From positions 2,501,001 to 2,565,000 of the forward strand of contig NZ_CP022221.1 in NCBI RefSeq assembly GCF_004114935.1: a stretch of 64,000 nt of DNA. The letters are read 5' to 3'. The position numbers and the translations under genes are program-made. The notes beneath the pieces were generated by a model. It did no database searches, was not told the DNA's origin, and worked only from the letters and a program-made list of their open reading frames with translations. Shown here piece after piece: positions 1 to 9,524 of this stretch (the first letter of the stretch is position 1; each line of letters begins with the position of its first letter). The DNA is from Bradyrhizobium zhanjiangense (GTDB lineage: Bacteria > Pseudomonadota > Alphaproteobacteria > Rhizobiales > Xanthobacteraceae).

Positions 1-81
1 TGCTCCAAAAAATGTGTCGACCGTTTCAAGATACGGCGGGAGGTCGACCGGAAATGGCTTTGCTGGCTTCGCGCGGCATAA
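1..81 (+). CDS. C-terminal end of a small Cys/Trp-rich hypothetical protein (partial at window edge)
   Basis: Frame 1 is open from the first base to a TAA at 79-81 and encodes the last 26 residues of a basic protein beginning CSKKCVDRFK and ending in a WLCWLRAA-type tail. The same pattern (CSKRC, then a basic stretch, then a Trp-Leu end) occurs in the minus-strand ORF at 46172-46372, so the window holds two members of one small family. The paired cysteines suggest a metal-binding knuckle, which is inference. No function is known to me. The 5' end lies outside the window. Confidence 0.5.
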   Translation, partial: CSKKCVDRFKIRREVDRKWLCWLRAA

Positions 82-1678
82 TGGACGATGCCCTCCACAC
101 GGACCACCGTCACTGCATAAGACCTTCTTGGCAAGGCAGCGCCCTGCCAAGTCTGTCCCCCGTCCGCGGAAACGAAAGATGTCGCCACAAATGATCATGC
201 CTAGCGTGACTGCTGACCTAGTACCCATCTTCTGTTGTAACCGGTAAGACGGCCTGGTTATGAAATCCATACTTGTGAACCATAGAACGCCCCAGCTTGA
301 CGGGCTCTGCATCGAGTGTTCTGGCTCCTTAGGACCGGGTTACGTCCGAGATATGTTAACGCGGAACGGCTATTGCTCCTGCGATTGCTATCGACGGTCT
401 CATCCGTTGTCCTCCCTTGCTCCGCGTGGCGAGATCCTCGATGCAGCCCATCTTGTTCGTTTTGGCATCTCAAGCGTGCTGATTGCAGCTTCGTGCTGGC
501 TTCAGCTAGGAGCGGTCTCGATGTCATTTATGGACATAACCAAGCATGACGAGCTGCCGTCTCGAGCGGAGCCCCCCTCGTCGGCTTGAGACCCGCGATC
601 CCATCAAGCCGCTCGGTAAGCGAGGCGCGAAACGTTCCGAGCCGGCCACTTATTCAGGAGTTGGACTTAGATCTGCTCGCAAGGCCCATGAATGTCGTAA
701 CCCAGATACCGACACTCTCGCCAATGGGCCACATCGGTCCATTAAGCACCGGGCGAGAACGGACGCACGCCTTCGGAACATCCCCTCAGCTAGGTTGATT
801 TATTCATCTCCGCGCCGCCGTTGGGAGCTTGCTGCGACTCTGCATTTTGTCCCTTCAGAGCACGGCGTTTCATTGTGGCGGTCAGCTTCATCTTTTTCGT
901 ACCTCGGCTCTTTTGCGAGACTACACTCTTAAAGGTGAGCTCCACTCGACCATTCCCCCTTGTTTTGTCCATGGCCCCTCTCCAATCAACCGCCAACTTT
1001 CGCTCCGTGGCATACCACCCCGCGCTCGTTCGATGGATGATGCACGCCGACCGTTCGCACTAACCTTTAGGTGAGAATGGCCGACTTAGACGAATGCATC
1101 GATAAGCTCGACTTTCTGGAGCCGCGCTCCGAAATCGGTACGGCGAACGAACCGCTAAGAGTGCGCACTTCGTTCCTTTCGTAGCTAGCAGCAGCTGGTT
1201 CTTGAGCAGACTGCCAACCTTGTGCGGGCCGACTATAGCGAGCTTTCCCCTCTGAAGACCCCAAACACCAAGAACCAACCAGGCGCGATCACCACGGCAC
1301 CCGTTTCTGAGTATCCCTCAGAACTCGGGCGCTCTACGAGCGCCCCGAGGCCAGACGCGGTGAAGCTGCTGGCCAATTTGGCAAAATACGTCGCATACTC
1401 TACCAACACCAGAGGCGAAATCCGTCAAAAACAAGCTTTCCGCCGCGGCTTTTGGGCGCCAACCCCTTCTGTGTAGCACCACCTTTCCCCGACCAACATC
1501 ATCCAGGGGAGACAGTCCCGTAACGCCGACAGGAGCGGCAGATACCTCGCAGATGATGGCAGCGCGACAAGCCACGACAAAGCAGCTTTGAATTTCACGC
1601 TCACTCAAGCCATTTCAATCCAAGAGTGCGCGGTGTTGTGCTATAAGCCATCCTGGAGCATCGGGGGCACTTCTTCAG
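82..1678. other. Region without a recognisable gene
   Basis: Only short overlapping ORFs occur on both strands, with no recognisable protein motif and no ORF clearly preceded by a ribosome binding site. A 35-codon ORF from ATG 1077 and a longer open stretch at 1222-1476 could be pieces of a decayed gene, but I cannot name one. I see no tRNA, repeat array or insertion-sequence end. Confidence 0.5.
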
Positions 1679-1879
1679 ATGTTAGACGCTGCGACCACGT
1701 CACTATTGCGCGCAATACTCGAGGAGGTCTGCGAGCACATTTCTCAGAGCGAGACCGGCGTTCGCGCGCATATCGCCTCGAAGATGCTAGAAGCCGCCAG
1801 CCGAGGTGAGACAACGCGCGAGCGGCTCACTCAGGTCGCCATCGAGGCGCTTCGTCAAGCACCAAGCATGTGGCGCTAG
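1679..1879 (+). CDS. Small conserved-type hypothetical protein (66 aa)
   Basis: This compact ORF runs from ATG 1679 to TAG 1877-1879. The predicted protein is largely helical and acidic to neutral, with an N-terminal MLDAATTSLLRAILEEVC helix and a C-terminal segment ending in APSMWR. The composition looks genuinely coding, and I recall similar proteins of this size in rhizobial genomes, described only as hypothetical. No domain, signal peptide or membrane segment is visible. It stands alone, with decayed DNA on both sides and no operon partner. Function is unknown. Confidence 0.6.
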   Translation: MLDAATTSLLRAILEEVCEHISQSETGVRAHIASKMLEAASRGETTRERLTQVAIEALRQAPSMWR

Positions 1880-2852
1880 GCATGGACGGGACGTCCAGCT
1901 CACGAGCCGTGAAGGCCTTATCGAGCTCGCCGGGACCGGTCGCAGGAAATATCCCGCTTTAAGGATGGGTGGCGGTACTGAGCCGCCGTGAGCGTACTCG
2001 CAATCGGTTCGTGAAAGACACTTAGCCGATCGATCTTGGCTGATGTCCGAGCTGCGAGCGCGTCGGCCTTCAGCATTCCGATATCAGGGGAGGGGATCGG
2101 GGGAAGCAGCAGCGGCACGACTGGTCCACTCGGCGGCGTCTGCACGCTTTTGGCTTCGTACTTGTCGGCCAATTTCACTATGCCTCTCGTGTATCGATCG
2201 GGCGATATCGATTAGGACTTATAGAGGCTCACTGCGGAATTAGTTATCTCCGTGTTATCGGCCGTACACACATCGATTGAGAGATGTCAAAGCTGCGCAG
2301 GAGCGGCTTTTCTGCGGTCGCCATTTGGTCGATTCGTAAATCCGTCCTTTTACGAGATTCACAATGAATTCCGCGAACAATGCGCATTTGATAGCTGAAA
2401 CGCGGAGCGCTTGCCGTTCTATTCTGGTCTTACGTGAGGGATTTCCAACGTGACTGGTAAAGGCAAGGCGCGACTGCCTGGTGGCAGCTATTGGACCGAG
2501 GCGACATCGGGATGGCGTTCACGGGACCTTTCGTTTTAGCCGGACCAAGACAACGCGAGGGCTTCCTCTCGAAGGAAGACTTCAGTGCCTATCGTTACGC
2601 GAATTGCTTGTGCTCGCGGTGGATCGCTGCGTGCAGCTTGATTGTCCGAAACTTCCCATAATGATCGTGAGCACGTCATGGCCACTACCTGCTGTGCGTT
2701 TTTGCTCCGCTCGTCAGCGTAGTGCTCGTGAGCGCCATCGCAATCTTGCTGTTTCTATCGGGGTCGATCAGATTCTGATGTCTTGATCACACATCAGCAG
2801 CGGCCTTGCGCTCAGCAAAACTTACCGTTCAACTCGACCTTCAGGATCTCGC
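1880..2852. other. Region without a recognisable gene
   Basis: No convincing gene is visible. A minus-strand ORF (1918-2178) has a proline-rich middle and no recognisable domain. Around 2680-2780 one plus-strand frame encodes a hydrophobic, transmembrane-like stretch ending in a stop, which may be the tail of a lost membrane protein. The last 60 bases lead into the glutamate dehydrogenase start at 2853. Confidence 0.45.
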
Positions 2853-4110
2853 ATGACTGCATACCATGGCCCCGTGTTTGATATGGCCTCAAAGCAATTC
2901 GAGGTCATTGCGGATTATTTGGGGATACCCGATGACGCGAGACTCCGCCTGTTGTTACCCAAGCGATCGGTCACGGTATCCTGCCCCATTCACCGGGATA
3001 ATGGTACAACCGCCGTCTTCGAAGGCTACCGAGTACAGCATCATCTCACGCTTGGCCCAACAAAAGGGGGACCCGGTTCGCGCCGAGTGTCGACCTCCGC
3101 GAGGTCGCTGCGCTCGCGATCTGGATGAGCTGGAAATGTGCTCTGGTGGGGCTACCCTATGGTGGCGCCAAGGGTGGAATTAGCGTTGACCCATCAACCT
3201 TGTCGAAGCGCGAGCTCGAGGCGCTGTCACGTCGGTATATGCAGGAGATGATTCCGTTTGTTGGGCCACATACAGACGTGATGGCGCCCGACATGGGCAC
3301 GAACGAGCAGATCATGGCCTGGTTCATGGATACATATTCAATGTATCAGGGCCAAACGGTCACTGAGATCGTGGCAGGAAAGCCTGTCAGTGCCGGCGGA
3401 ACATTGGGGCGCCGTGAAGCGACAGGAAGAGGGTCGCGCATCTGGTTCGCCGCGCCGCGGACGAGCTAAACATTCGTCTCAACGGCGCCACAGCGGTTGT
3501 ACAGGGCTTTGGCAATGTCGGTTCGATCGCCGCACTCGAGCTGCACAACATGGGAGTCAAAGTAATCGCGGTCAGCGATCACACGGGGGCGCTCTATCGA
3601 CCCCGTGGTCTCGATATACCGCAGCTCATCCGGCACGCCGCATTGCAGGGCAGCCTGGAGGGTTATTCCAACGAGGTCGCGCTCGACCCAGCAGAGATCC
3701 TTTCGATACCATGCGACGTGCTTGTCCCAGCTGCGGTGGAACGGGTCATTGACGCTCAAATTGCCGCCAACCTGCGCTGCCGTATACTTGCCGAAGGCGC
3801 AAACGGCCCCACCACGCCGGAAGCCGACCGGATCCTGGAAGGACGCCAGAAGGAGATCTTCGTTATTCCCGACATTCTCTGCAATTCGGGCGGTGTCGTG
3901 GTCAGCTACTTCGAATGGATGCAGGACCTCCAGCGATTGTTCTGGGAGGAGGAGGAAGTCATACGGCGGGAGTACCAAGTTCTAGATCGCGCCTTCGAAC
4001 GCGTTCTGGCCCGCAGCAAGGGCGAAAACTTGTTCAACCGCACCGCAGCCATGGCCATCGGCGTCGAGCGCGTTCGCGGCGCAAAAGAAACACGTGGGCT
4101 ATTCCCATAG
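2853..4110 (+). pseudogene. gdhA: Glu/Leu/Phe/Val-type glutamate dehydrogenase, two frameshifts
   Basis: The three frames together rebuild a roughly 419-residue glutamate dehydrogenase, which would interconvert glutamate and 2-oxoglutarate with NAD(P). Frame 3 gives the N-terminus (MTAYHGPVFDMASKQF) up to TKGG near 3070, where one base is missing. Frame 2 continues with the [11 protein letters not shown] substrate-binding motif, the PDMGT motif and GRREATGRG up to about 3429, where a G is lost from a GGGG run. Frame 1 gives the Rossmann motif VVQGFGNVGS, LAEGANGPTTPEAD, and the C-terminus at 4110. All key motifs survive, so the damage looks recent, or the two single-base losses could be sequencing errors. 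As written the gene cannot make a full enzyme. It is followed by dehydrogenase and peptidase genes in the same direction. Confidence 0.88.
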
Positions 4111-4339
4111 GCTGCTTATTTCTACCCCACAACCCCTGGTTCACTCTCGGCCGCGCGACTGCAAGGTCGCGAGCAGAACCGCCGGTTTTGTGCGCACATC
4201 GGCTAACCTAGCAGAAAAACGATTGCGGTGGTCGGAACTTAGCCTGAAACCTGCAGTAAGTCGCGATTAGCGTCATCTGGTAGGTTTGGCGGCCCTTGTC
4301 GGGCCTCGCTTCCAATCTTTCGAGCACGGCCATGGCGGG

Positions 4340-5359
4340 ATGGAAATGAAAGTTCTTTGCTTATGGTACGCCACCGAGGCCGAACTTTCGCGGCTCAAGG
4401 CGGCATTGCCTGACGAAACGGAGGTCGTTGCGCCCGAAGGGGAATACTTTTCGCGCTTCGAAAGCACGTTTGCCGAACTCAAGAGACACGCCATAGATGC
4501 GGAGGCAATGATTGGCTGGGCAATTCCGAAAGGAATTCTCGAGATCGCGGACAAGCTCAAGCTGCTCTGCTGGCTGCATGCTGGTTTTGACGATCTCGAT
4601 TTCAGGCTCTTGAAGGAACGTCGCGTTACAGTCGCTAACACCCGCGGCGCCAATGCCATTGCGGTCGCTGAGCAGGCCATCATGTTTGTCTTGGCTCTCG
4701 CAAAGAAGACCTTGTTTAAGCATCACGCTGCTCAAGAGGGACGTCGCTTGTTCCCCGTTTATGCGGATGAATATCGTTCGGCGATGCTGTACGGTCGAAC
4801 GATCGCAGTCGTTGGCGCCGGTAACATTGGCGGACATATCGCCAAATGCGCCAAAGGCTTTGGAATGCACGTGCTGGGCGTGCGTCGCAACAAGGACCGT
4901 CCGGCAGCCGGCGTCGATGTTATGTACGATATCGACGAGCTGCGCGACGTCCTCGCCAAGTCAGATTATGTCGTCCTTTCGACGCCAATCACCCCGGACA
5001 CATTTCAGTTCTTTGGAAAAGCGGAATTGGATGTGATGAAGCCGTCAGCATTCTTGGTTAATAGAGCGCAGGGCAACCTGATCCAGGAAAAGCCGCTTTA
5101 CGAAGCACTCACATCGGGCAGGTTGCGAGGCTACGCAGCCGATGTGTGGTGGCGCTATGAATTTGGTCGCGCTTTCCCGATCGGATACATGCCTCGACTC
5201 GAGATTCACAAGCTTCCGAACGTCATCACTTCAATCGATCAGGCATCGAACGCGGATGACGTTTTGGACCGTCACCTGCAGTGGGGCATCCAGAGCCTTG
5301 TCGAGTTCTCTAACGGCGGTGTGCCAACTCGTGCGATTGACCTGGATCTCGGCTATTGA
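4340..5359 (+). CDS. D-2-hydroxyacid dehydrogenase family protein with altered catalytic residues
   Basis: The 339-residue product has the two-domain architecture of NAD-dependent D-2-hydroxyacid dehydrogenases. The Rossmann motif GAGNIGGHIAK is at about 159-169, followed by the typical LSTPITPDT and FLVNRAQGNLI blocks. The catalytic Arg of the usual N-x-A-R-G motif is Gln here (about 244), and the catalytic His of the usual TPHxAG motif is Asp (about 300, in VITSIDQAS). The Glu after the ALDVF-type motif is also out of register. The fold and cofactor site are therefore kept, but normal hydride-transfer chemistry is doubtful. I chose ATG 4340; ATG 4346 is equally possible, and a TTG at 4286 would add 18 residues unlike the family. 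It lies between the glutamate dehydrogenase pseudogene and the M20 dipeptidase, all on +. Confidence 0.8.
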   Translation: MEMKVLCLWYATEAELSRLKAALPDETEVVAPEGEYFSRFESTFAELKRHAIDAEAMIGWAIPKGILEIADKLKLLCWLHAGFDDLDFRLLKERRVTVANTRGANAIAVAEQAIMFVLALAKKTLFKHHAAQEGRRLFPVYADEYRSAMLYGRTIAVVGAGNIGGHIAKCAKGFGMHVLGVRRNKDRPAAGVDVMYDIDELRDVLAKSDYVVLSTPITPDTFQFFGKAELDVMKPSAFLVNRAQGNLIQEKPLYEALTSGRLRGYAADVWWRYEFGRAFPIGYMPRLEIHKLPNVITSIDQASNADDVLDRHLQWGIQSLVEFSNGGVPTRAIDLDLGY

Positions 5360-5535
5360 CTGTGAGCCAATCATGGCTGTGGCCTTTGCGTTGAGATCAT
5401 TCGTATCGCGGAACGCGCCGTAGCTTAGGGTATATGGATGATGCAGCTAGAGTTTTGCCATCCCACTGAGGGCACGCCTTTGAACAATGTTGATGCGGCG
5501 AGCCAAGTGCCGGGAGTTGCAAGTTGGAGATGCCC

Positions 5536-7047
5536 ATGCATGTAGACAACGTTGTCCAGGATCTCTTGGCACGGCAGAACGAGATATTGGACGGCCTCTG
5601 CACGTTTCTGAGGATGCCAAGTGTAAGTACCGATCCTGCATTCACGACTGGCATGCGCGAAGCACAGGGATTTCTTCTGGACCGGCTTAAGCGCATGGGG
5701 CTCGCGAACGTCCAGCTGTTGGATGGCGGCGGACATCCTGCTGTGTATGGTGCGTGGAATGGCGCGCCTGGCAAACCCACCATCCTGATCTACGGACATT
5801 ATGACGTTATGCCGCCGGATCCGATAGAGGCGTGGCATTCTCCTGCTTTCGAACCAGCGATCCGAGACGGCAAGCTATACGCCCGTGGCGCTTCCGACGC
5901 TAAGGGATCCACGGTGATCGCGCTTGAGACGATCGCTGCTTTCCTGCGGCTACGTGGCGGCTGCCCGGTGAACGTCAAGGTCTTCCTGGAGGGCGAGGAG
6001 GAGAGTGGAAGTCAAACTCTTCGGGAAATTGTGCACCGCTTTAGACCGCTCCTCCAGGCTGACGCGATGATTTCGGCTGATGGTGGCCGGGCGAGCGCCA
6101 CAATCCCGACGATTAACGTCGGTTGCCGCGGTTTGGTTGAACTCGAATTTTCAATTCGAACGGCAGACAAGGATCTTCACTCCGGTCGATATGGGGGCGC
6201 CGTACGAAACGCCGCTCATGAAATCGCAAGGTTGATCGCTTCGCTCCATGATGAATCCGGGGCAATTGCCATTCCGGCGTTGATGGCCTGCGTGCCACAG
6301 CCCACGCGCGAGGCTCGAGACCAGACAGCACGATTTCCTTTCGATGGGGTCGAGTTTGTGGAGGAGGTGGGTGCTGCGGCCTGTGGAGAGCCTGGCTTCT
6401 CGGTCCGTGAGCAGCTAACGCTGCGCCCGGCCTTGGATGTAAACGGTGCATGGAGCGGCTACACAGGCGTCGGCAGCAAGACGATCATCCCCAACAGCGC
6501 GCATGCGAAGCTTTCGTTGAGGACCGTGCCAGGCCAAGATACTGATCACGCGCTGAGTGCAATCAAGGCGCATTTGACCGCCATCTGTCCACCCGATGTC
6601 GCGCTTACGATCCAAGCTAACGATGCGGGCGCACCAGCCTTCAGCTTGCCGGAGTCGCATCCCTTGGTGATGGCCGCCAGCAAAGTGCTGCACGAGGCGA
6701 CGGGACAGGTCCCGGTGTTGGTTCGCCTTGGTGCGACCGTTCCCATCACTGTTATTTTCCAGGAAATGCTGGGGCTGCAGACGCTGATGTTTGGCTTTAA
6801 TCTGCCTGACGAAGATGTGCATGCTCCCAATGAGTTCTTCCGCATCGCGTCTCTTGCGGAAGGCCTTTCGACCTGGCCGCGTTTGCTGGAAGAGCTCGGC
6901 AAATTCGAAAGCGCCGATTTCCGGCCGGTCGAGACTTCTGCCAGCGCCACCCAGGACGAAACAGGTCAGCGACCGGGGAGGGACTTCGGAGGTTCACAAC
7001 AAGCGTTGTATACGACCGAACTAGGACAAGTCGGACTGGGCAATTGA
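5536..7047 (+). CDS. M20/ArgE-DapE family dipeptidase or amidohydrolase
   Basis: This 503-residue protein belongs to the M20 metallopeptidases, which use two zinc ions to hydrolyse amide or peptide bonds. Visible motifs are YGHYDVMPPD (about 87-93, metal-binding His and catalytic Asp), ARGASDAKGS (metal-binding Asp) and LEGEEESGS (about 152-157, catalytic and metal-binding Glu pair). A dimerisation-type insert follows (DLHSGRYGG), and the C-terminal half carries NEFFRIASL. The length fits the long dipeptidase branch. No signal peptide is seen, so it should be cytoplasmic. The start is taken at ATG 5536 because GGAG lies six bases upstream; ATG 5530 and TTG 5524 are alternatives. The transporter binding-protein gene follows after 46 bases, so the enzyme may process the imported solute. 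The last 40 residues are low-complexity and atypical. Confidence 0.9.
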   Translation: MHVDNVVQDLLARQNEILDGLCTFLRMPSVSTDPAFTTGMREAQGFLLDRLKRMGLANVQLLDGGGHPAVYGAWNGAPGKPTILIYGHYDVMPPDPIEAWHSPAFEPAIRDGKLYARGASDAKGSTVIALETIAAFLRLRGGCPVNVKVFLEGEEESGSQTLREIVHRFRPLLQADAMISADGGRASATIPTINVGCRGLVELEFSIRTADKDLHSGRYGGAVRNAAHEIARLIASLHDESGAIAIPALMACVPQPTREARDQTARFPFDGVEFVEEVGAAACGEPGFSVREQLTLRPALDVNGAWSGYTGVGSKTIIPNSAHAKLSLRTVPGQDTDHALSAIKAHLTAICPPDVALTIQANDAGAPAFSLPESHPLVMAASKVLHEATGQVPVLVRLGATVPITVIFQEMLGLQTLMFGFNLPDEDVHAPNEFFRIASLAEGLSTWPRLLEELGKFESADFRPVETSASATQDETGQRPGRDFGGSQQALYTTELGQVGLGN

Positions 7048-7093
7048 CGCGATAATCACGCCAACGGCACTTCCACCAGGAGGAACAGGGATC

Positions 7094-7960
7094 ATGTTCA
7101 ACATTCGCGCTTCTTCTCACCCACTGAGTTTCACATTCTTGCGCAGCGCTCCTATGGCAGCCGCCCTATTGGTCGCGATCTTCAGTAACGCTTATGCGCA
7201 GCAGCTCAACACGAACGAGCCGGTCTCAATCGCGATCGCGAATGAGCCGCCATTTACCGAGCTCAAACCCGACGGCACACTGACCGGGTCTGGCCCGGAC
7301 GTCGACATCGCGATACTCAAGGAGGCCGGCTTCACCCAATTCAAGGGCGAAGTGATGAAATACGGAGCAATGATTCCGGCACTGCAAGCCAGTCGCGTCA
7401 AGATGGTCTCTTCCGGTGGGCTTGCCATCCGTCCTGAGCGCTGCGAGCAGGTCATTTTCTCGGAGCCCGTCACCTGCGGTTCGACCGGCCTCCTTGTGCG
7501 GCCGGAGATGGCCGGAAAGTTCGACAGTTACGCCAAAGCAGGCGAACTTGGAGTCAAAGTCGGGGTCATTGCCGGCGGGTTGCAGGAAAAGGATGCGCTT
7601 GCGCGAGGCGTTAAGCGCGAGAACGCAGTCGTATTCCCTGACCAAGCCAGCGCGATCAAGATGCTTGCGGATGGGCGAATTGACGCGATCGCGCTCGCCG
7701 ATTACTCGCTAGAGAAGATGAAACAACTCTCGGGCAACCCGTCGCTCCAGATCGTTGTTCCGTTGAAAGATGTCGAGGTCTTCTGCGCGGCTGCCGCCTT
7801 CAGGAAGGACGATACCGCACTAAGGGACGCCTACAATAGCGGCTTGAAGAAGCTGCGAGAGAGCGGGGAATTCGACAAAATCCTGATCGGCTACGGTATG
7901 GGACCGAGATTGGCCCTCATTAAGAACGCTCCGTCGACGGCAGCGATCTGCGGAAAATGA
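7094..7960 (+). CDS. Periplasmic solute-binding protein, amino-acid/ectoine (EhuB-like) ABC transporter
   Basis: The 288-residue product is a family 3 extracellular solute-binding protein. It starts with a signal peptide (hydrophobic core AAALLVAIF, probable cleavage after AYA, residue 35). The mature domain contains EPPFTELKPDGTLTGSGPDVDIA, followed by segments resembling the ectoine-binding EhuB branch (VIAGGLQEKDALARGV and a QASAIKMLADGRIDAIA stretch). A strong AGGAGGA ribosome binding site precedes ATG 7094. ATPase and two permease genes follow on the same strand, completing a polar amino-acid type importer. Ectoine or a related compatible solute or amino acid is a reasonable ligand guess from family resemblance, but specificity cannot be read from sequence. 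The gene appears intact. Confidence 0.87.
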   Translation: MFNIRASSHPLSFTFLRSAPMAAALLVAIFSNAYAQQLNTNEPVSIAIANEPPFTELKPDGTLTGSGPDVDIAILKEAGFTQFKGEVMKYGAMIPALQASRVKMVSSGGLAIRPERCEQVIFSEPVTCGSTGLLVRPEMAGKFDSYAKAGELGVKVGVIAGGLQEKDALARGVKRENAVVFPDQASAIKMLADGRIDAIALADYSLEKMKQLSGNPSLQIVVPLKDVEVFCAAAAFRKDDTALRDAYNSGLKKLRESGEFDKILIGYGMGPRLALIKNAPSTAAICGK

Positions 7961-8052
7961 GGGTACCCGGCATTGGGGTAGGTCGCTTATGCCCCGCGCC
8001 AATGCCCAACTAGATAGATATCTTGCACCGTAAGCTATGTCGGGAACGTCAT

Positions 8053-8838
8053 TTGCTAAAACCAATCATTGAGTTTCGGAACGTGGACAAACGCTTTGGA
8101 TCCCTCAGGGTTCTGGAGCAGCTATCGTTCTGCGTTACGCCTGGCCAGCACCTGGCCCTCATTGGTCCATCCGGCTCAGGCAAGACGACCATCCTCCGAA
8201 TACTGATGACGCTTGAGAGCATCACCGGCGGCGATGTCCTGATCGATGGGCAGTCCATGATCTATGAGGAGCGAAGTGGGAAATTGCTCCCTGCCTCCGA
8301 GGGCTACGTTCGAAAGATTCGTGCTAACATTGGCATGGTGTTCCAACACTTCAATCTTTTCCCCCATAAGACCGCGCTGGAAAATATTGCGCTAGCACCT
8401 GTGCTGACGCGTCAACTCTCCAAAATAGAAGCATCCGAGCGCGCTTTACAACTGCTGGAGAAAGTCGGGCTATCCAACAAAGCTGATGAGTATCCTGCGC
8501 GACTCTCTGGCGGACAGAAACAGCGTGTGGCAATCGCCAGGGCTTTAGCGCTGCAACCAAAGATTTTGTTGCTGGACGAAATCACCTCGGCGCTTGACCC
8601 GGAGCTCGTTGAGGAAGTGCTCGCCGTTATTTCGGCACTTCGCAACGAGACTGATATGACAATGCTGCTCGTCACGCACGAAATGAGCTTTGCTAAGGAT
8701 TTTGCTGACCGCGTACTGTTCTTTGAACAGGGCAAGATTATTGAGGATGCCCCTCCCGCGACCATTTTTCACAACCCTCATCACGATCGGACCAAGAGCT
8801 TCTTGAAGAAAGCCATTGCTGCCGGCCAACGGGTATGA
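8053..8838 (+). CDS. ABC transporter ATP-binding protein, polar amino-acid type (EhuA-like)
   Basis: This ATPase of about 261 residues powers the importer encoded by the neighbouring genes. The Walker A motif GPSGSGKTT is at about 38-46, followed by a Q-loop (GMVFQHFNLFPHKT), the signature LSGGQKQRVAIARALA, Walker B (ILLLDEITSALDPE) and the switch His in LLVTHEM. The sequence LFPHKTALENI and the length match the glutamine/ectoine class. The start is uncertain: TTG 8053 has a weak GGGA upstream and gives the family-typical N-terminus (KPIIEFRNVDKRFG), while TTG 8023 adds ten residues. The gap from the binding-protein gene is about 90 bases, and the stop lies 28 bases before the next start. The product should sit on the cytoplasmic membrane face. 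Confidence 0.87.
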   Translation: MLKPIIEFRNVDKRFGSLRVLEQLSFCVTPGQHLALIGPSGSGKTTILRILMTLESITGGDVLIDGQSMIYEERSGKLLPASEGYVRKIRANIGMVFQHFNLFPHKTALENIALAPVLTRQLSKIEASERALQLLEKVGLSNKADEYPARLSGGQKQRVAIARALALQPKILLLDEITSALDPELVEEVLAVISALRNETDMTMLLVTHEMSFAKDFADRVLFFEQGKIIEDAPPATIFHNPHHDRTKSFLKKAIAAGQRV

Positions 8839-8866
8839 ACATCGCAAAGATGATGGGGGCAAGGCG

Positions 8867-9517
8867 ATGACGGAGTACTGGTGGTTCATCCTGAAGGGAG
8901 CGGGGTCGACTATTTCGATCACAGTGTTGAGCTGCGCGCTTGCACTGCTTGTCTCATTTGCCTCCGGCATCGCATTGCTATCCAAACGGTTCTTGGTACG
9001 CGCCAGCTCTCGCATCTATGTTGAGGTATTTCGCGGTACATCCGTTTTTGTACAATTGTTCGTCGCTTACTATGTACTCCCTCTTCTTGGCCTAAAACTT
9101 AGCCCTGTCGTCGCGGGCACCCTGGCCCTTGGCTTCAACGGCGGAGCTTATGCCGCCGAAGTCGTCCGGTCAGCCATCTTGGCTGTCGGGCGAGATCAAC
9201 GAGAAGCTTCGATTGCGGTAAATTTAACACGTTGGCAAACGATGCGCTGGATCATCTTGCCGCAAGCCTTTGTGATTATGTTGCCAAGCTTCGGCAACAT
9301 CGCGATAGAGATTATGAAAGGTACGGCGGCAGCCTCGTTAATCTCAGTCCCTGAGCTTACGTTTCAAGCGCAGACCGTGCGAGCTCACACGGGAGAAACC
9401 GCATTCCCCTTCATACTCATTTTGATCAGCTATCTGGCCATTGCCTCGTTGATCATGGCTGTGGTCCGTTGGCTAGAACGCAGGTTCGGCCGCGGAATCA
9501 TCAAAGTGGGCGGATGA
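8867..9517 (+). CDS. Amino-acid ABC transporter permease (EhuC-like)
   Basis: The 216-residue integral membrane protein has the typical HisM/GlnP layout: an N-terminal membrane span (ISITVLSCALALLVSFASGIALL), the conserved EVFRGTSVFVQLF segment, and the ABC-interaction EAA loop around REASIAVNLTRWQTMRWIILPQAF. ATG 8867 is chosen because a G-rich ribosome binding site lies just upstream and the longer upstream frame is unlike the family. The next permease starts only 7 bases after its stop, so the two are surely cotranscribed and form the heterodimeric channel of the importer. The gene is intact. Confidence 0.88.
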   Translation: MTEYWWFILKGAGSTISITVLSCALALLVSFASGIALLSKRFLVRASSRIYVEVFRGTSVFVQLFVAYYVLPLLGLKLSPVVAGTLALGFNGGAYAAEVVRSAILAVGRDQREASIAVNLTRWQTMRWIILPQAFVIMLPSFGNIAIEIMKGTAAASLISVPELTFQAQTVRAHTGETAFPFILILISYLAIASLIMAVVRWLERRFGRGIIKVGG

Positions 9518-9524
9518 GGCAGAC

